Origin: Heterohyrax brucei
Lineage: Eukaryota > Chordata > Mammalia > Hyracoidea > Procaviidae
Direction of reading: 5' to 3'
NCBI GenBank assembly: GCA_028571685.1
Contig: CM053143.1
Span: forward strand, 52,011,208 to 52,075,207
DNA: 64,000 bases
Numbering within the stretch: position 1 is the stretch's first letter; each line of letters starts with the position of its first letter. The position numbers were made by a program, and so were the translations under genes. Of this stretch, positions 21,849 to 32,830 are shown piece by piece. The notes under the pieces were generated by a model. That model was given only the letters and a program-made list of their open reading frames with translations. It had not been told where the DNA came from and searched no databases.

Positions 21849-23789
21849 TATTATTTGAAAAAGTATCATTCTTCTCTTTTCAGTTGTTCTGATTTCTTTC
21901 TCTTTTTGTCTGTCATTGAAGGATTACTGTTCTTTTTCCCTAGGAAAGCTACTCCTCAAGATCATTTGACCCTTCCTGACTAAAGCAATGTTTAAAAAGT
22001 ATCAAAAGCAGTGGACAACACCAAACTCAGGTATCAGACTATTGATATTTGAATCTGATTGTAGGACAGTATTTAACAAATACTCTAAAAACTCTTGTTA
22101 GACATTTTAACTGATCTTTTTTTTTTTCTAATCCTGAAATTATAGTATCAGCAGCCATATGTTTATTCATTCTGACTGTTTACCACTCTCCTGACATACT
22201 ACAGTGGGTAAAAGGAGGTCATTTCCCCTATTTGACTTGTCTTGGTGTGCATTTGCTGGCTTTGATTAGCAGTACCATGGAGCAATCTGAAATAAATTAG
22301 TATCAATGGAATGGAAATCTTAGTGGTTTAAATATCACTATTAGTGTACACAGAATGTCTAAAACTCTACATTCCTCTTCTGGCTGCATATCCTTAGTGC
22401 CCTGTCTTTCCAAAGTTCTGTCAATAAAGTGCTAAGTAGCTGACTACTTGGAAGAGATCTGAGTATCAAAAAAGACTTTTAGCTTTTAGACAGAAAGCTC
22501 ATTTTATTGACCTGCTCAAATTCTAAGTCCTGATGGGTGCATGATGAAGTAGAAAGTTAAGATGAAAATCCGATTTAGTCGTTGGTCATCTTACTTGTAA
22601 GTGCAGTAACGTTCCTTGCATGTATTTGCATTAAACAGACAGATAAGGTAGGTATTGCTAGAAGATTGTGGATGATATAAAAGCAGAATCAGGTGGAAAC
22701 AACAGTTTCTCTTTAGCCTTGTACTTGACACAGCTCTCCTAAAAACTGGTAGGAAAGGCAGAGAAATGAGTGTAGGTTCAGTATTGTTGATGCAGTCGAT
22801 TGTTTGATTGGACTCGACAGGCTTTTCTTTGCCTCATGCCCCGTTTTCCTGTGTGCCTCTTCCCCTGCAGGCTTCTATGCCCTTCCTTGCTCTCCAGTTC
22901 TCCCACCTGGCACAGAACTCTGGATGAGCAGCAGGGAGGGATAGCTGAAGCTGGAACTGCTGACCCGGAGGATGTTTGTTAAATATGAGAAGCCATGAAC
23001 ACTGGTTTGCTGGCAAACATGGAGCTAATGGAGAGGAGAGGGTATCCTGTGTGTTCACAAAGGCTCTTCTCACTCAGAAAGCATAAGGGTCATTGACAAG
23101 TTAGGAAATGCACCTCCTCTCCTCTCTTGCCAGGAAAAACACAGCCTTTGGAGAATAGAGGCATAAAAAACTGCTGGCGTAAGATCTTTCTGTGCCTGCT
23201 GGCACTTCAAGTTCCCATTGCCATGGTTAGTGTTGCTCTTCATTCTTGGTCTTAGTGCTTGTGATTTTGCTCTGATTTATCTTTCATTATTCCTGGGCTG
23301 TACAGCTCAAGCAGACTTGAGCAAAGCAAACACAAAAGTTATCCACTGAGACTACTGAAAGATTTTCTCCTCTTGAAGCAGAAATAACTCTTGGTGGCTT
23401 TTCAATGTAAACAGTATTCCCACTCTATGATAGCAGCCCTGTTTTACCAGAACAACAACAATGCACAATAACTTAGGTCAACAGCTAGTGTAAACGTTAA
23501 GTTCTCTAACAATCAGAATTGCACATTTATCAGAATGTTTTTCAGCCCTTCAATTCTAATTTTATAAAATGTAGGTAAACAATAAAACAGTAAAGGGCCA
23601 TCGGTGATGAATTTATGTTAAGTCCTTATACGCTGTAATTTAATGGCAATGTAGTTTTTAGTTCTACTGCTATTCCTTAACCTTCTGACTTCGTAGTTAT
23701 ATCAGTAAAGGATTGTATCTTCAAAATCAGGACCTCAGAGGCCAGCCTAAAATAGAGATTAAATTATATTCTGTGGCTGTACTTAGAAA
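21849..23789. other. Non-repetitive DNA, no gene seen
   Basis: One of the longest stretches without recognisable repeats. 22790-23250 is GC-richer, and a pyrimidine run followed by CCCCTGCAGG at 22861 looks like a splice acceptor. However, the downstream frame is only 60 codons and no donor or domain supports an exon. Confidence 0.35.
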
Positions 23790-23935
23790 TCCTGTGGGCT
23801 TCATGGTTGAGTGCTGTATCTGCTAACCAAAAGGTCAGCAGTTCAGATCCTCCAGGCACCTCCTTGGAAACCCTGTGGAGACGTCCTGTAGGGTCGCTAT
23901 GAGTTGGAATTGACTTGATAGCAGTGGGTAATGGG
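23790..23935 (+). mobile_element. AfroSINE (short form, deletion in body)
   Basis: CTGCTAACCAAAAGGTCAGC, CTTGGAAACCCTGTGGAG, then directly GTCCTGTAGGGTCGCTATGA: the GCAGTTCTACTCT segment is missing. The tail GAGTTGGAATTGACTTGATA is good. Confidence 0.92.
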
Positions 23936-25466
23936 CAATGCTATACTTAATAAAACAAGGGCAATGGATTAATGCATTTAAAACACTTTTTTATCCTGAG
24001 GGTTGAAATAGGAAGAATTTTTCTACTCACTGCTGAGTTGACCGGAAAATACAATGACCTAGAATACTCTTTCCTTGAGAATTCCAACTGTGGTTTGCGT
24101 ATGTTTACATGAGGTTCATGTTGCATGAGCTATGTGGGATTAAGTTGCACAGGGTCATACTCTCATATATCGGGGAACCTAAGTCAAAAGACACTGACTT
24201 AATTTTCTAAAGGCAAGTGAGATTTAACTTCTGCCTTTGAAATCAGACCCGTGTGTGTTACAACACAATCAGAATTCAGTTCTCCCTCGTTCCTTGTGCC
24301 TGCCCCTCACCCAGCGTGAGTATTCTACCAAATCCAGCCCAAATTTAGGCTCCTTTGCCCTCCTTTTTCCAAGACTCTAGACTTTCTCTCTCTAGATTAA
24401 CTGGCTCTATAAAGATTTTAAACCCCAGAGGAAGATTGTATTAGAAACCCATTACAGGATAATGTTCCACAAAAATTGTTCTTTTGAAGTTTTGGTTTGA
24501 AACTCATGGTCTTCATTAATGCAGGCAGTGAGAAGCTGGGAGGCCTGTCCCTGAAAAGGGCTTCTTAGGAGCTGGGGAAGCAGCTTGAATCATCGGCATG
24601 GATGTACAGAGTTAAAAATAAAGCCAGGCAAGAACTGAGATCAAGCCAGGCAAGAAATGAGATCAAGCCAGACAACGTGTATCTGTTAGTAATTTCAGAT
24701 CCACATGACTAGAGATCAACAGCACATTTATTTGCTAGCAGTTCTTTTGAAAGACTGAATAGAGCAGAGCTGCAGCAGGATTTTACCTTTGATTTTTATT
24801 CTAATTTTAAGGTTTTTCTTCTTTCCAAATTTATGCCATGTACCTATTCTCATGAAATACTTGAGTCAGAGCACAACCAGCTGTTTTTATATGGCATCCA
24901 ATTCTCTACATGTGAAAACAGAGAAGCAGGAAAGAATTCCTTTGGGGACAGAGCATACTGTTTTTTTCTGAGGTGAATTAACCAGGCAAAACCTGGTTGT
25001 CAGTAAAGATGTTTGTTTTGGTTGGCAATAATCATGTTTAGTCTGAGAGTCAGGGACATTGATTTTAAGTTCAGAGCTAAGGCCTGACGATGGTGCACTG
25101 TCTCCATTACTTGCAGAGAGCAAAGAATCTAGTGGAACAGAGAAGTAATGATTTCAACACTATTTCATATGGGCAATCTGATTTTTACTTACTCAACTGG
25201 AATTTGTTACAAGGATGAGATGTGCATGTTTTTCTACATATGCACTTGTGTCTAGGTCTAGGGTCAAAACAATGCTTGAGGTTGGAGTAGCAAGCAGGAC
25301 AAGTTCTTCTTCAGGAAGCTGTAATAGAGCTTTCCAAAGCACAGAATGGAATGGATCCAAGCAATTCTACAGAATTCCCCCAGGTGTTCCCCCTCCCCCT
25401 CATTTTCCCTATCTTTTCTGTATACACTATTCAACACGTATTTATTTCATATTTCCTATAAAGCTC
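23936..25466. other. Non-repetitive DNA with one minisatellite
   Basis: Contains the 22-base tandem repeat at 24621-24679. No gene is supportable; the open frames at 24789-25123 on the two strands are short and motif-free. Confidence 0.35.
24621..24679. repeat. 22-base minisatellite, about 2.7 copies
   Basis: AAGCCAGGCAAGAACTGAGA plus TC, repeated with one substitution at 24643, then a partial third unit beginning AAGCCAGACAA. The period is exactly 22. Confidence 0.9.
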
Positions 25467-25582
25467 AGCATGGTGGTTAAAAACAAATATTCCCAGTGGA
25501 CAAATCCAAATTACAATCTCTTAGGGCTCAGTTTCTTCATCACTAAAATGAGAACAAAAATAGTATCTATAGCAATAGGTAT

Positions 25583-25795
25583 AAACCAAACAAAACCCGT
25601 TGCCGTTGAGTCAGTTCTCACACATGGTGATCCCATGTATTACAGAGTAGAACTAACCTCCATCGGATTAGCTTGGCAAAAATCTTTTTGGAGTAGATCA
25701 ACAGGACTTTCTTTTGAGCCACTGCTGGGCTGGAATCGCCAACCTTTTGTTTTTTTGTCAAGTGCCAACAGTTTGAGCCACCCAGAGACCTTTAA
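25583..25795 (-). mobile_element. AfroSINE (long form), first of a cluster of three
   Basis: CCCGTTGCCGTTGAGTCAGT, ATTACAGAGTAGAACTAACC, and a head ending in GAGCCACCCAGAGACC. The long-form internal segment lies near 25675-25715. Confidence 0.9.
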
Positions 25796-25876
25796 CAATG
25801 CCTATTTAAAAAAACAAAAACAGAAATGAAAAAAACTTTGCTGTCAAGTTGATTTTGACTGATAGAAATGTATATA

Positions 25877-26045
25877 AACCAAAAACCAAACCCACTGCTG
25901 TCGAGTCAACTCCAACTTATAGCAACTCTATAGACAGAGTAGAACCACCCCACTGAGTTTCCAAGGAACACCTGGTGCATTTGAACTGCTGACAGTTTGG
26001 TTTGCAGCCATAGCACTTAACCACTGTCCCACTAGGATTTCTGAC
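25877..26045 (-). mobile_element. AfroSINE (short form), second of three
   Basis: Complete short form. AATGTATATA occurs at 25867-25876 and again at 26046-26055, a 10-base target-site duplication. The downstream duplicate is also the left flank of the third SINE. Confidence 0.93.
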
Positions 26046-26055
26046 AATGTATATA

Positions 26056-26209
26056 CCTGCTGCCATTGAGTCAGTTCTGACTCATAGTGATGCTGTAGAA
26101 CAGAGTAGAACTGCCCATAGAGTTTTCAAGGAGCACCTGCCAAACTTGAACTGCTGACCTTTTGGTTAGCAGCTGTAGCATTTAACCACTGCATCATCAG
26201 GGTTTCTAA
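26056..26209 (-). mobile_element. AfroSINE (short form), third of three
   Basis: CTGCTGCCATTGAGTCAGTT, AGAACTGCCCATAGAGTTTT, then a head like TGCATCATCAGGGTTTC. The flank TGTATAC at 26213-26219 resembles TGTATATAC on the left, so it may have used the same target sequence as its neighbour. Confidence 0.92.
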
Positions 26210-26349
26210 CACTGTATACATTCAGAGTTAAATGACATAATCCTTGTTAAATACTTAGTACAGTACTTAGTAGACAGGAAATGTTTACTTGTACTTATGC
26301 TTTAAAATCTCTCCGATAAAATACAAACATTTAGAAATATATCACATAG

Positions 26350-26399
26350 CTAATTAACCTATTATTCATTATTCTCATGGCTAATAATAGGTTAATTAG
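26350..26399. repeat. Perfect 17-base inverted repeat, 16-base loop
   Basis: CTAATTAACCTATTATT (26350-26366) is exactly complementary to AATAATAGGTTAATTAG (26383-26399). The flanks are ordinary AT-rich DNA and no element boundary is visible. Confidence 0.9.
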
Positions 26400-26529
26400 T
26401 TGTATAAAGCTATTAGTTTCTCTGAGAAAGACTTCATGATTTGAAGAATAAAAACTTATGTATAATTCTTTTGACTAAAGTTTTTTCTGCTAAATACATA
26501 TGTTTTATCACTCTTTGGTAATTATGATA

Positions 26530-27172
26530 GTTACTTTTGTGTCAACTTGGCTAAGTTGTGGTGCCCAGCTGTTAGATAAAATACTAGTATAGTTGCTGTT
26601 ATGATGTAGTTACATGTGATTAAATCAGTTGTCCAAAAGGAAAGCAGATTGCCTTCCATCAGGTGGGTGGGCCTCAGCCAATCGCTGAGGACCTTAAGGG
26701 GAAAAAGGGAGTTCCCCTAAGGTGTGTTCTGCCTCTAGACTATAAACAGATATTTTGCCAGAAGTGTTTGGCTGCTAACTGAAATGCTGATGGTTGGAAC
26801 CCACCAGCTGCTCTTTGGGGAAAAGATCTGGCAGCTGTGTTCATAAAGATTTATAGCCATGGAAACTACTGGGACAGTTCCACTCTGTCCTGCAGAGTTG
26901 CTATGGTGTGAAATGACTGACAGCAGTTGGTTTAGTTTGGTTTTGGTTTCACTCTCCACACTTATCACCTAGTCTACAGACTTTTGGCAAGAATTCTATG
27001 GGAGTCTCCAGCCATGCCTGACCTACGGATTTTGTATCTCTCAGCCTCCTCCCCCAATATCTCTCTACCTTTCTCTGTGTATATCTAGGTTTGCTTGTAT
27101 ATCGATCTCTATGTATATTTTGTATCTGTTTCTGTGATTTTCTGTTTATTTAGAGAACCTTAAGACATTAAT
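26530..27172 (+). repeat. Unnamed ~0.6 kb interspersed repeat, copy 2 (SINE inside)
   Basis: Starts TTGTGTCAACTTGGCTAAG and ends near TTATTTAGAGAACCTT after a TCTCTCTACCTTTCTCTG run, the same layout as copy 1. An AfroSINE at 26764-26951 interrupts it. Confidence 0.55.
26764..26951 (+). mobile_element. AfroSINE (long form)
   Basis: GGCTGCTAACTGAAATGCTG, GGAACCCACCAGCTGCTCTT, the long-form segment CATAAAGATTTATAGCCATG, and a GTTTGGTTTTGGTTT end. The first bases of the head are lost. Confidence 0.9.
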
Positions 27173-27839
27173 TAATCTTCCTGTCTTAAAGAAAGGGGGC
27201 TAGCGTTTGCTCTTTTGGGAAATACAGAAGAAGGCTAGAGAATGAAGGGAGTCTCAAATGAGGGCATGCATATTGGGCCAGAGCCTGGGTGGGTTTGTCT
27301 GACTAAGGCCACTCAGGTGTAGGCTGACAGAAAACCAGTCATGATCTCCGAGAAGACCTTATTTGAAGTTAGATTGAAGAATTGACTCAAAATTGGTGTT
27401 ATGTAGGTTAGGAGGGAGAACTATTCAGGAGTCCAGCGGGGCAGGATCTAACCTGATGTCTTCAGTGACTATGCAGAGTGAGTCATCAGAGGCTATCCCT
27501 CATGAAGATACTTTAGACACCCAAAGCACAGGAAAGAATGGTGGCTCCCATAGACAAGTTATCTAAAAATGAAAATAATTGTATAACATAAACCTTTACA
27601 GAATTGCTGAAAGCAAAATTACTTTTTGTTTAGACTTTTTTTTCCCTAGGTAAGTTTACTGAGGATAAATGTTATTTTTGTGTGCACCTAACTAGCTTGT
27701 ATCCTAAATATGCATGTGGTCTGCCTTTTCACAGTCTTGAAGTCAAAGCTGGGTTAGCAGAGACAGTGAAGCCCAGGACATCTAGATTCATGAAAACTTG
27801 TCGCATAGAATAGACTATTTTAGTTTGTGTTCTCCAAAT

Positions 27840-27928
27840 GGTGTTTCCCAGGATCACCTCCCACATAAATTATTTTTGTTCAAATCCTTATCTCACAGTT
27901 GGCTTCTGAAACAACACAATGTTAGGCA
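27840..27928 (+). repeat. LTR 3' end (5' side of the ERV remnant)
   Basis: CAGGATCACCTCCCACATAA, then ATTATTTTTG, and an end near GTTAGGCA immediately before the primer binding site. It resembles 33420-33505. The upstream LTR body is not recognisable. Confidence 0.55.
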
Positions 27929-27931
27929 GTC

Positions 27932-27949
27932 TGTACCAGAAGTAGGTCC
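27932..27949 (+). promoter_or_regulatory. Retroviral primer binding site, leucine-tRNA type
   Basis: TGTACCAGAAGTAGGTCC matches the complement of a leucine tRNA 3' end (which would read TGGTACCAGGAGTGGGGT) with few differences. It sits a few bases after the LTR end, as expected. Leucine priming is what gives the ERV-L group its name. Confidence 0.6.
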
Positions 27950-28796
27950 TAGGAAGCATTTGGATTTGATCATTAATGTGGCAGCTAGGAGAAAGGGCAC
28001 TGATGCTGAGGGTGAGTGGACTTGATAAGAACTCTTCATGATCATAATTAGTACCACTGTTGTCTGTGGTGGGTTGAGATGGGGTAGAGATGAAAAAGGC
28101 AAGCATTAGATCAGGTGACAACTCTCTACTTGGTATACACAGGGGAAATGGTGATTACACAAACTGTGCCGTGGGATAGTTGTTGCTAACGGCCACAGAT
28201 GTCCTGAAGGAAGAAAATAATAGGCAGAAAAAAACTAAGTTTTGTTTTCAGATATAATGCAAAAGCCAGAAGTTCTCTGTGTCAACTTATAAAGAGACCC
28301 AAGTCTCCAACAGCCAAAAAGCAGACTGTTGAGAGTCGGGTCCACAGTCTGATTGTAACAGTAGATAAGTTACAAAGGAAACTGAATTCACAGCCCTGGG
28401 AATTTTTCTACAATTAAATTAGAATTACACGGTAGTCTGATAAAGGCAGACTAAAGCCCTGAGATCTGGAATTAGGAAGGTTGTTGATATGAGATGCTGC
28501 TATAAACTGAGCTCTCTAGTGTTAGTGAGGATGACAAGATCCCAGCAAAGTAGAAGACAGACACTGCCACTTAACTGTTAGAGGCAAGGTGAGCCTGAAT
28601 GTCATCAAGGACCCAAAAGCAGAGTGGCAACTAGGGGATCTTGACTCATTTTGGTAATGGCTAATAAAATATGTTGTTCTTCGGAATGAGATAGGTGGAC
28701 AGCCAACAAGAACATCACTCCACATATAATAAAACCAACCAACCAATAAATGAAACAAATGTATGTGAACATAACACAACCTCCACAAAAGGCAAA

Positions 28797-28940
28797 ATTT
28801 GTAGCCGTTGAGTCAATTCTGATTTCATAAGTGACCGTATAGGACAGAGTAGAACTGTTCCATAGAGTTTTCAAGGGACACCTGGTCAATTCAAACCGCT
28901 GATCATTTGCTAGCAGGTGTGGCAGACCAGGGTTTTCAGG
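28797..28940 (-). mobile_element. AfroSINE (short form) inside the ERV
   Basis: GTAGCCGTTGAGTCAATTCT, AGGACAGAGTAGAACTGTTC, then GCAGACCAGGGTTTTC; the part of the head holding the A-box is deleted. Confidence 0.88.
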
Positions 28941-29829
28941 TTAACATAGCAATGATGTCAACCATTGCAATGGAGAAAAAAATACAGTCCCTCTCCTAGG
29001 ATTCAGACCTGACCCAGTTTTAAGATCCTGAGCTCGTCTGATTGAAGGGTAAGTTAAATTCCTTTGGACAGACTACTGACAACCAGAAGATTTTTTTTGT
29101 GTGTGATTATAAGAATGGAGAATTTACAAAAGAAGCTGAAGCATAATCCTTGCAATTTTCTTTTAGTTAACGTAAGAACCTGATAAGGAAGGAATAGAAC
29201 TCATTAAGGCTTTTGGGTAGCAGTTTCAGAGCAAGAGTGTGCAATAGTTCTTCTCTCTGTCTTTCCTTAAAGGAATATGACCATTAATCAGAAAAATTGT
29301 GTACTGGAGAAAAGGTAATTCTCAGATCTTTTAAGAGCTTTTGTATACAAGGCTGAGTTGAGACTAACTGGACCCCAAATTGTCATGGCCTTTCACAGAA
29401 TACAGCTGTATGGAGGACAGGTGACAGATGGAGTCCCGCCGTAAGGTCATTAGACAGTGAACTCCATGGTTCCAAAGACCAATCTATGATAATTTATTCA
29501 GTTCCTGATTACACGATCAAAGTAAATCTACTTATCAGATGGCAGAACTTTCACTCTGGTTCCCTGACTGAGGTAGTAAGAGCTGTTATTTCGAGAGGGC
29601 ACAGCTGGAATCCCCAAATTTCCTCCTGTTCCTTAGATCTTAGTAAATGAGAAACAATTATGCATCATGGCTTAAATGGCAGAGATTACTGTTTACCCTC
29701 AAAGACTTAAAGAATAAATGGATAGTGTGTTCTTCAAAGTATCACCAAATCTCCATTTTATTTTCTTACAAAAATCGGTTTATAATGTAGATCATGATGG
29801 ACTATTACAAACAAAGTAGTAGTCTTAAT

Positions 29830-30560
29830 TATAGCTCATGGGTTCAATGTTTTGTCTTTGCACAGGGCAGAACAACAAAGATTCTGGAATTTGGTATGTG
29901 GATCATGCTGAAATGACTATATGATTTTTCAGTCCCCATCAGGAAGAAGGACCAAAAGCAGCCAGAAGTGTCTCAGATGGATAGTAGCACCATTTGTGGT
30001 TATGCCCCAGGGTTTGGTTAATTCTTTTTCTCTCTGTCCTAGTATAGTCAAAAGGGACCTTTATTATCTTGACATTCCACACAGTATCATGCTGGTATAC
30101 CATATTGATATTATAGTTGGTGGGAAGTGACCTGGATGTTTTAGAAAGACACATGTACACTACAAGATGAAAGATAAACATTATGTAGATCAGAAGCCTA
30201 CAACATCTGTGGAAGTTTTAGGTACCCATTGGTCTCGGACACACTGCATCATCCCTTCCAAGTTGAAGGCAAGTTATTGCTCTTTGCACATGCTGCCACC
30301 ATAAAGAGACCCAGGACATGGTATATAACATTAGGGAATACATTCACAATTCAAGCATTGGGCGTTATGAAAGCCTGCAAGTTTTGAGTGGGATCCTGAC
30401 AAAGACAAAACTGAAGCAAGTTCAGATGACTATACCCAGCAGATCGAATGGTGCTGGAAGTATCTAGTGGATGAAGATGTTGTGTTGAGTGTCTGGAACA
30501 TTTAAAAATGATAATTGTAGTGCATACTTCTAAGCTTCTTGACTTGAACAAAACTATGAG
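29830..30560 (+). pseudogene. pol: ERV pol relic: reverse transcriptase region
   Basis: Reverse transcriptase segment of an old endogenous retrovirus. The 69-codon open stretch 29921-30130 contains the MPQGLVNS block and, about 30 residues on, a degenerate form of the catalytic YxDD box (YHIDII). Downstream, in other frames, further pol-like blocks occur (LHHPFQVEGKLLLFAH; ADRMVLEVSSG). Frameshifts and stops throughout rule out function. It is interrupted on its 3' side by an AfroSINE at about 30575. Confidence 0.7.
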
Positions 30561-30619
30561 ATGACTGTACCCCCCCCCAAAAAAAGAACAGAAACAACAA
30601 AAACAAAGCAAGCAAGCAA

Positions 30620-30796
30620 ACTCTGATGCATAGCTACCCTATAGGCAGGGTAGAACTTTTCCATAAGGTTTCCAAGGCTGTGATCTTAACAGAAACCACT
30701 TGCCACATCTTTCTGCTATGGAACAGCCAGTGAAATTCAACTGCAGATCTTTCAGTTAGCAGCTGAGTGCCTTAAGCAGTGCACCACCAGGGTTCC
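30620..30796 (-). mobile_element. AfroSINE (long form) inside the ERV
   Basis: ATAGCTACCCTATAGGCAGG, GTTTCCAAGGCTGTGATCTT, and the head AGTGCACCACCAGGGTTCC. It is preceded by a C9/A7 run and an AAAC-rich end at 30570-30622. Confidence 0.9.
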
Positions 30797-31439
30797 TATA
30801 GTAGAAAATTGTTTACTGTTTTAACAGCACCAAGCTACCATTCATGAGATGAGTATTATTCAACCCATCCAGTCATAAGATTGGGAAGGCCTAAGCATGT
30901 CTGGAGGGCACAAGCAGGTTATAAAAGCAGATGGGTCTGATTTTATGCCACTCTCACATGATTTATCAGCTATCAAGAGAACAAAACCCCTGCACTTGGT
31001 TCATGGGTAGATTGATTTGACCTGGCACAAGCTGAAAATATACTGCTATCACCTTGCAGTTCCACGCATGTCTGGCTCTGAAAGACAGTGATGAGTGGAA
31101 ATCTCCCAACAGGCATATCTTTCAGTAACGTAGCTGGTTATTAACGTTGTGTGGGGAGGGAGGAGGGGCAGGAGGAAAAAGGCAGGAACGAAAGGATATA
31201 CTTTGACCCCTTGGCAGTGGCCAGTGTTTGGCTTATTGATAAGAGAGGGGCTAGAAGGAACAAGATTGGAAACCTGAGTGAAAAAGATCTAGGGCACAGA
31301 CATTCACATGGACCTATGGGAATGGGAACAAAGTCTGTGGATCTTTGTTTTACATCAGTGCTCACCAGCCTAAATGACTTGTCCCATGGAGGCCAGTCAG
31401 ACTCTGTCCTCAGCCACCCCAGTGCTTGCACAATGAACT

Positions 31440-31614
31440 CATTCATGGATTAGTCATAGGGCCAGCCGCACGAGCTGTGCCTGAGACCAGTGCCACTGGA
31501 TTGCCTCTCACCAAGGTTATTCTAGCTAGTGCAGCTGTTAAATGCCTGACCTGTCAACAGGAAAGACTGATGCTGAGCCCTCAATGGGCACAATACATGT
31601 TGCTATTCTTGTAA
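31440..31614 (+). pseudogene. pol: ERV pol relic: integrase N-terminal zinc-binding region
   Basis: The open stretch 31426-31614 holds a CxxC element (KCLTCQQ) in a setting typical of the second half of the retroviral integrase HHCC motif, followed by a short basic stretch. The catalytic core further downstream is not found; a SINE follows at 31620. Confidence 0.6.
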
Positions 31615-31619
31615 CTTAA

Positions 31620-31792
31620 GCTTGTCCTGGTGGTACTGTGGTTAGCTTGACTGCTAACCCAAAGGTTGGCAGTTCAATCAAATCCACCAGCTCCTCCTTC
31701 AAAAGTCTATGAAGCAGTTCTACTGTGTCCTACAAGGTCACTATAAATCACAACTAACTCAACGGCCATGGGTTTGGTTTGGTTTGGTTTGT
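31620..31792 (+). mobile_element. AfroSINE (short form) inside the ERV
   Basis: GTCCTGGTGGTACTGTGGTT, CTGCTAACCCAAAGGTTGGC, TCTACTGTGTCCTACAAGGT, and an end made of repeated GGTTT units (31774-31792). Its 3' end is well preserved. Confidence 0.93.
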
Positions 31793-32039
31793 TACCTGAT
31801 TAGGGACTGTTCAACTAAGGAACACAATAAGGATTCTGCTAAACCTAAAGTCTAGTAATTTGGGGTTTATTATGCTGATGGACCATCAAAAAAAGAAAGG
31901 CAGTCCTATTCTGCTGCCTGATGCTCAGTCACTATTTGTAGCTTAGTGGAGACTTGAGTGTTGCTGTGAGGCTGAAGAGGTTTCAGCTCGCCTTCCAAAC
32001 TGAGATGGACTCTGAAGAAAAGCCTTCAGAAAATAAGCT

Positions 32040-32125
32040 GTTGAAAAACTTATGGATCACAATGGTCCAATCCAGTTGCTTATGAGGTCACTATGAGTGG
32101 GGGCTGACTCAGTGGCAGCCAGTAA
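32040..32125 (+). mobile_element. Possible RTE/SINE 3' end fragment
   Basis: ATGAGGTCACTATGAGTGGG, then GGCTGACTCAGTGGCAGCCA and a TAACAATAACA end resembles the shared AfroSINE/RTE tail. The 5' part is unclear. Confidence 0.5.
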
Positions 32126-32261
32126 CAATAACATACTGGAGGCTTAACTGACTCTATCGTGAGACAATAGGATGGTTGCTACATAATGAGGGAGGAAAGA
32201 AATGTGCCTAGAACTTTGGAGATTCACTGTCATACCTTTAGCTGATAATCATGAATGCCTT

Positions 32262-32830
32262 ATTGTTGTTAGGTGCTGTTGAGTCAAGTGACCCCACACA
32301 CAAAAGAACAAAACACTGCCCAGTCTTCACAGTTGTTGTTATACTTGAGTCCACCATTGCAGCCAGCGTTATCAATCCATCTCATTGAGGGTTTTCCTCT
32401 CTTTCACGGACCCTCTAATTTACCGGGCTATATATCCTTTTCCAGGGACTGGTCCCTTGTGATAACATATCCAAATTAGGTGAGATGAAATTTACCATTC
32501 TTGCTTCCAAGGAGCATTCTGGCTGTATTTCTATCAAGACAAATTTGTTCTTTCTTCAGGCAGCTCATGGCATGTTTGACATTCTTCACCAACATCATAA
32601 TTCAAAGATAATAATTCTTGATTCTTCCTAATTCGTTGTCCAGCTTTCATGCATATGAGGCAATTGAAAATATCATGGCTTGGGTCAGGTGCACCTTAGT
32701 CCTGAAGGTAACACTTTTGCTTTTTAACATTTGAAAGAGATCTTTTGCAGCAGATTTGCCCAATGCAATACATCATGTGATTTCTTGACTACTGCTTCCA
32801 TGGCTTTTGGTTGTGGATCCATAGCCTGAT
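32262..32830 (-). mobile_element. RTE LINE 3' portion
   Basis: In reverse this matches the end of the RTE at 40830-41425. The tail is TTGTTGTTAGGTGCTGTTGA, then CATGCATATGAGGCAATTGA, and GATTTGCCCAATGCAATACA at the far side. About 570 bases of the post-RT region and 3' end are covered. It lies inside the ERV remnant, so it is younger. Confidence 0.85.

Larger units (their letters stand above)
25467..26290 (+). mobile_element. MIR SINE split by three AfroSINEs
   Basis: The MIR left part (25467-25582) holds AGGGCTCAGTTTCTTCATCA and AATGAGAACAAAAATAGTAT. The right part (26213-26290) resumes with GAGTTAAATGACATAATCC and an end like ACTTAGTAGACAGGAAATG. The material between is three minus-strand AfroSINEs and short flanks. 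Together the two halves make one MIR. Confidence 0.75.

Noticed and set aside
22800..22982. Possible exon after a splice-acceptor-like sequence near 22861
   Set aside because: Only 60 codons, no matching donor, no recognisable protein segment. It is kept as a weak finding about the low-repeat island and not as a gene.
25215..25829. 204-codon plus-strand open frame, the longest in the window
   Set aside because: Its second half runs through MIR and AfroSINE sequence. The first half has no domain, homology or splice signal, so it is chance openness.
31141..31453. Overlapping ~100-codon frames on both strands
   Set aside because: They lie within the ERV pol remnant between RT and integrase. 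Overlap on both strands is typical of chance, and no motif was found.
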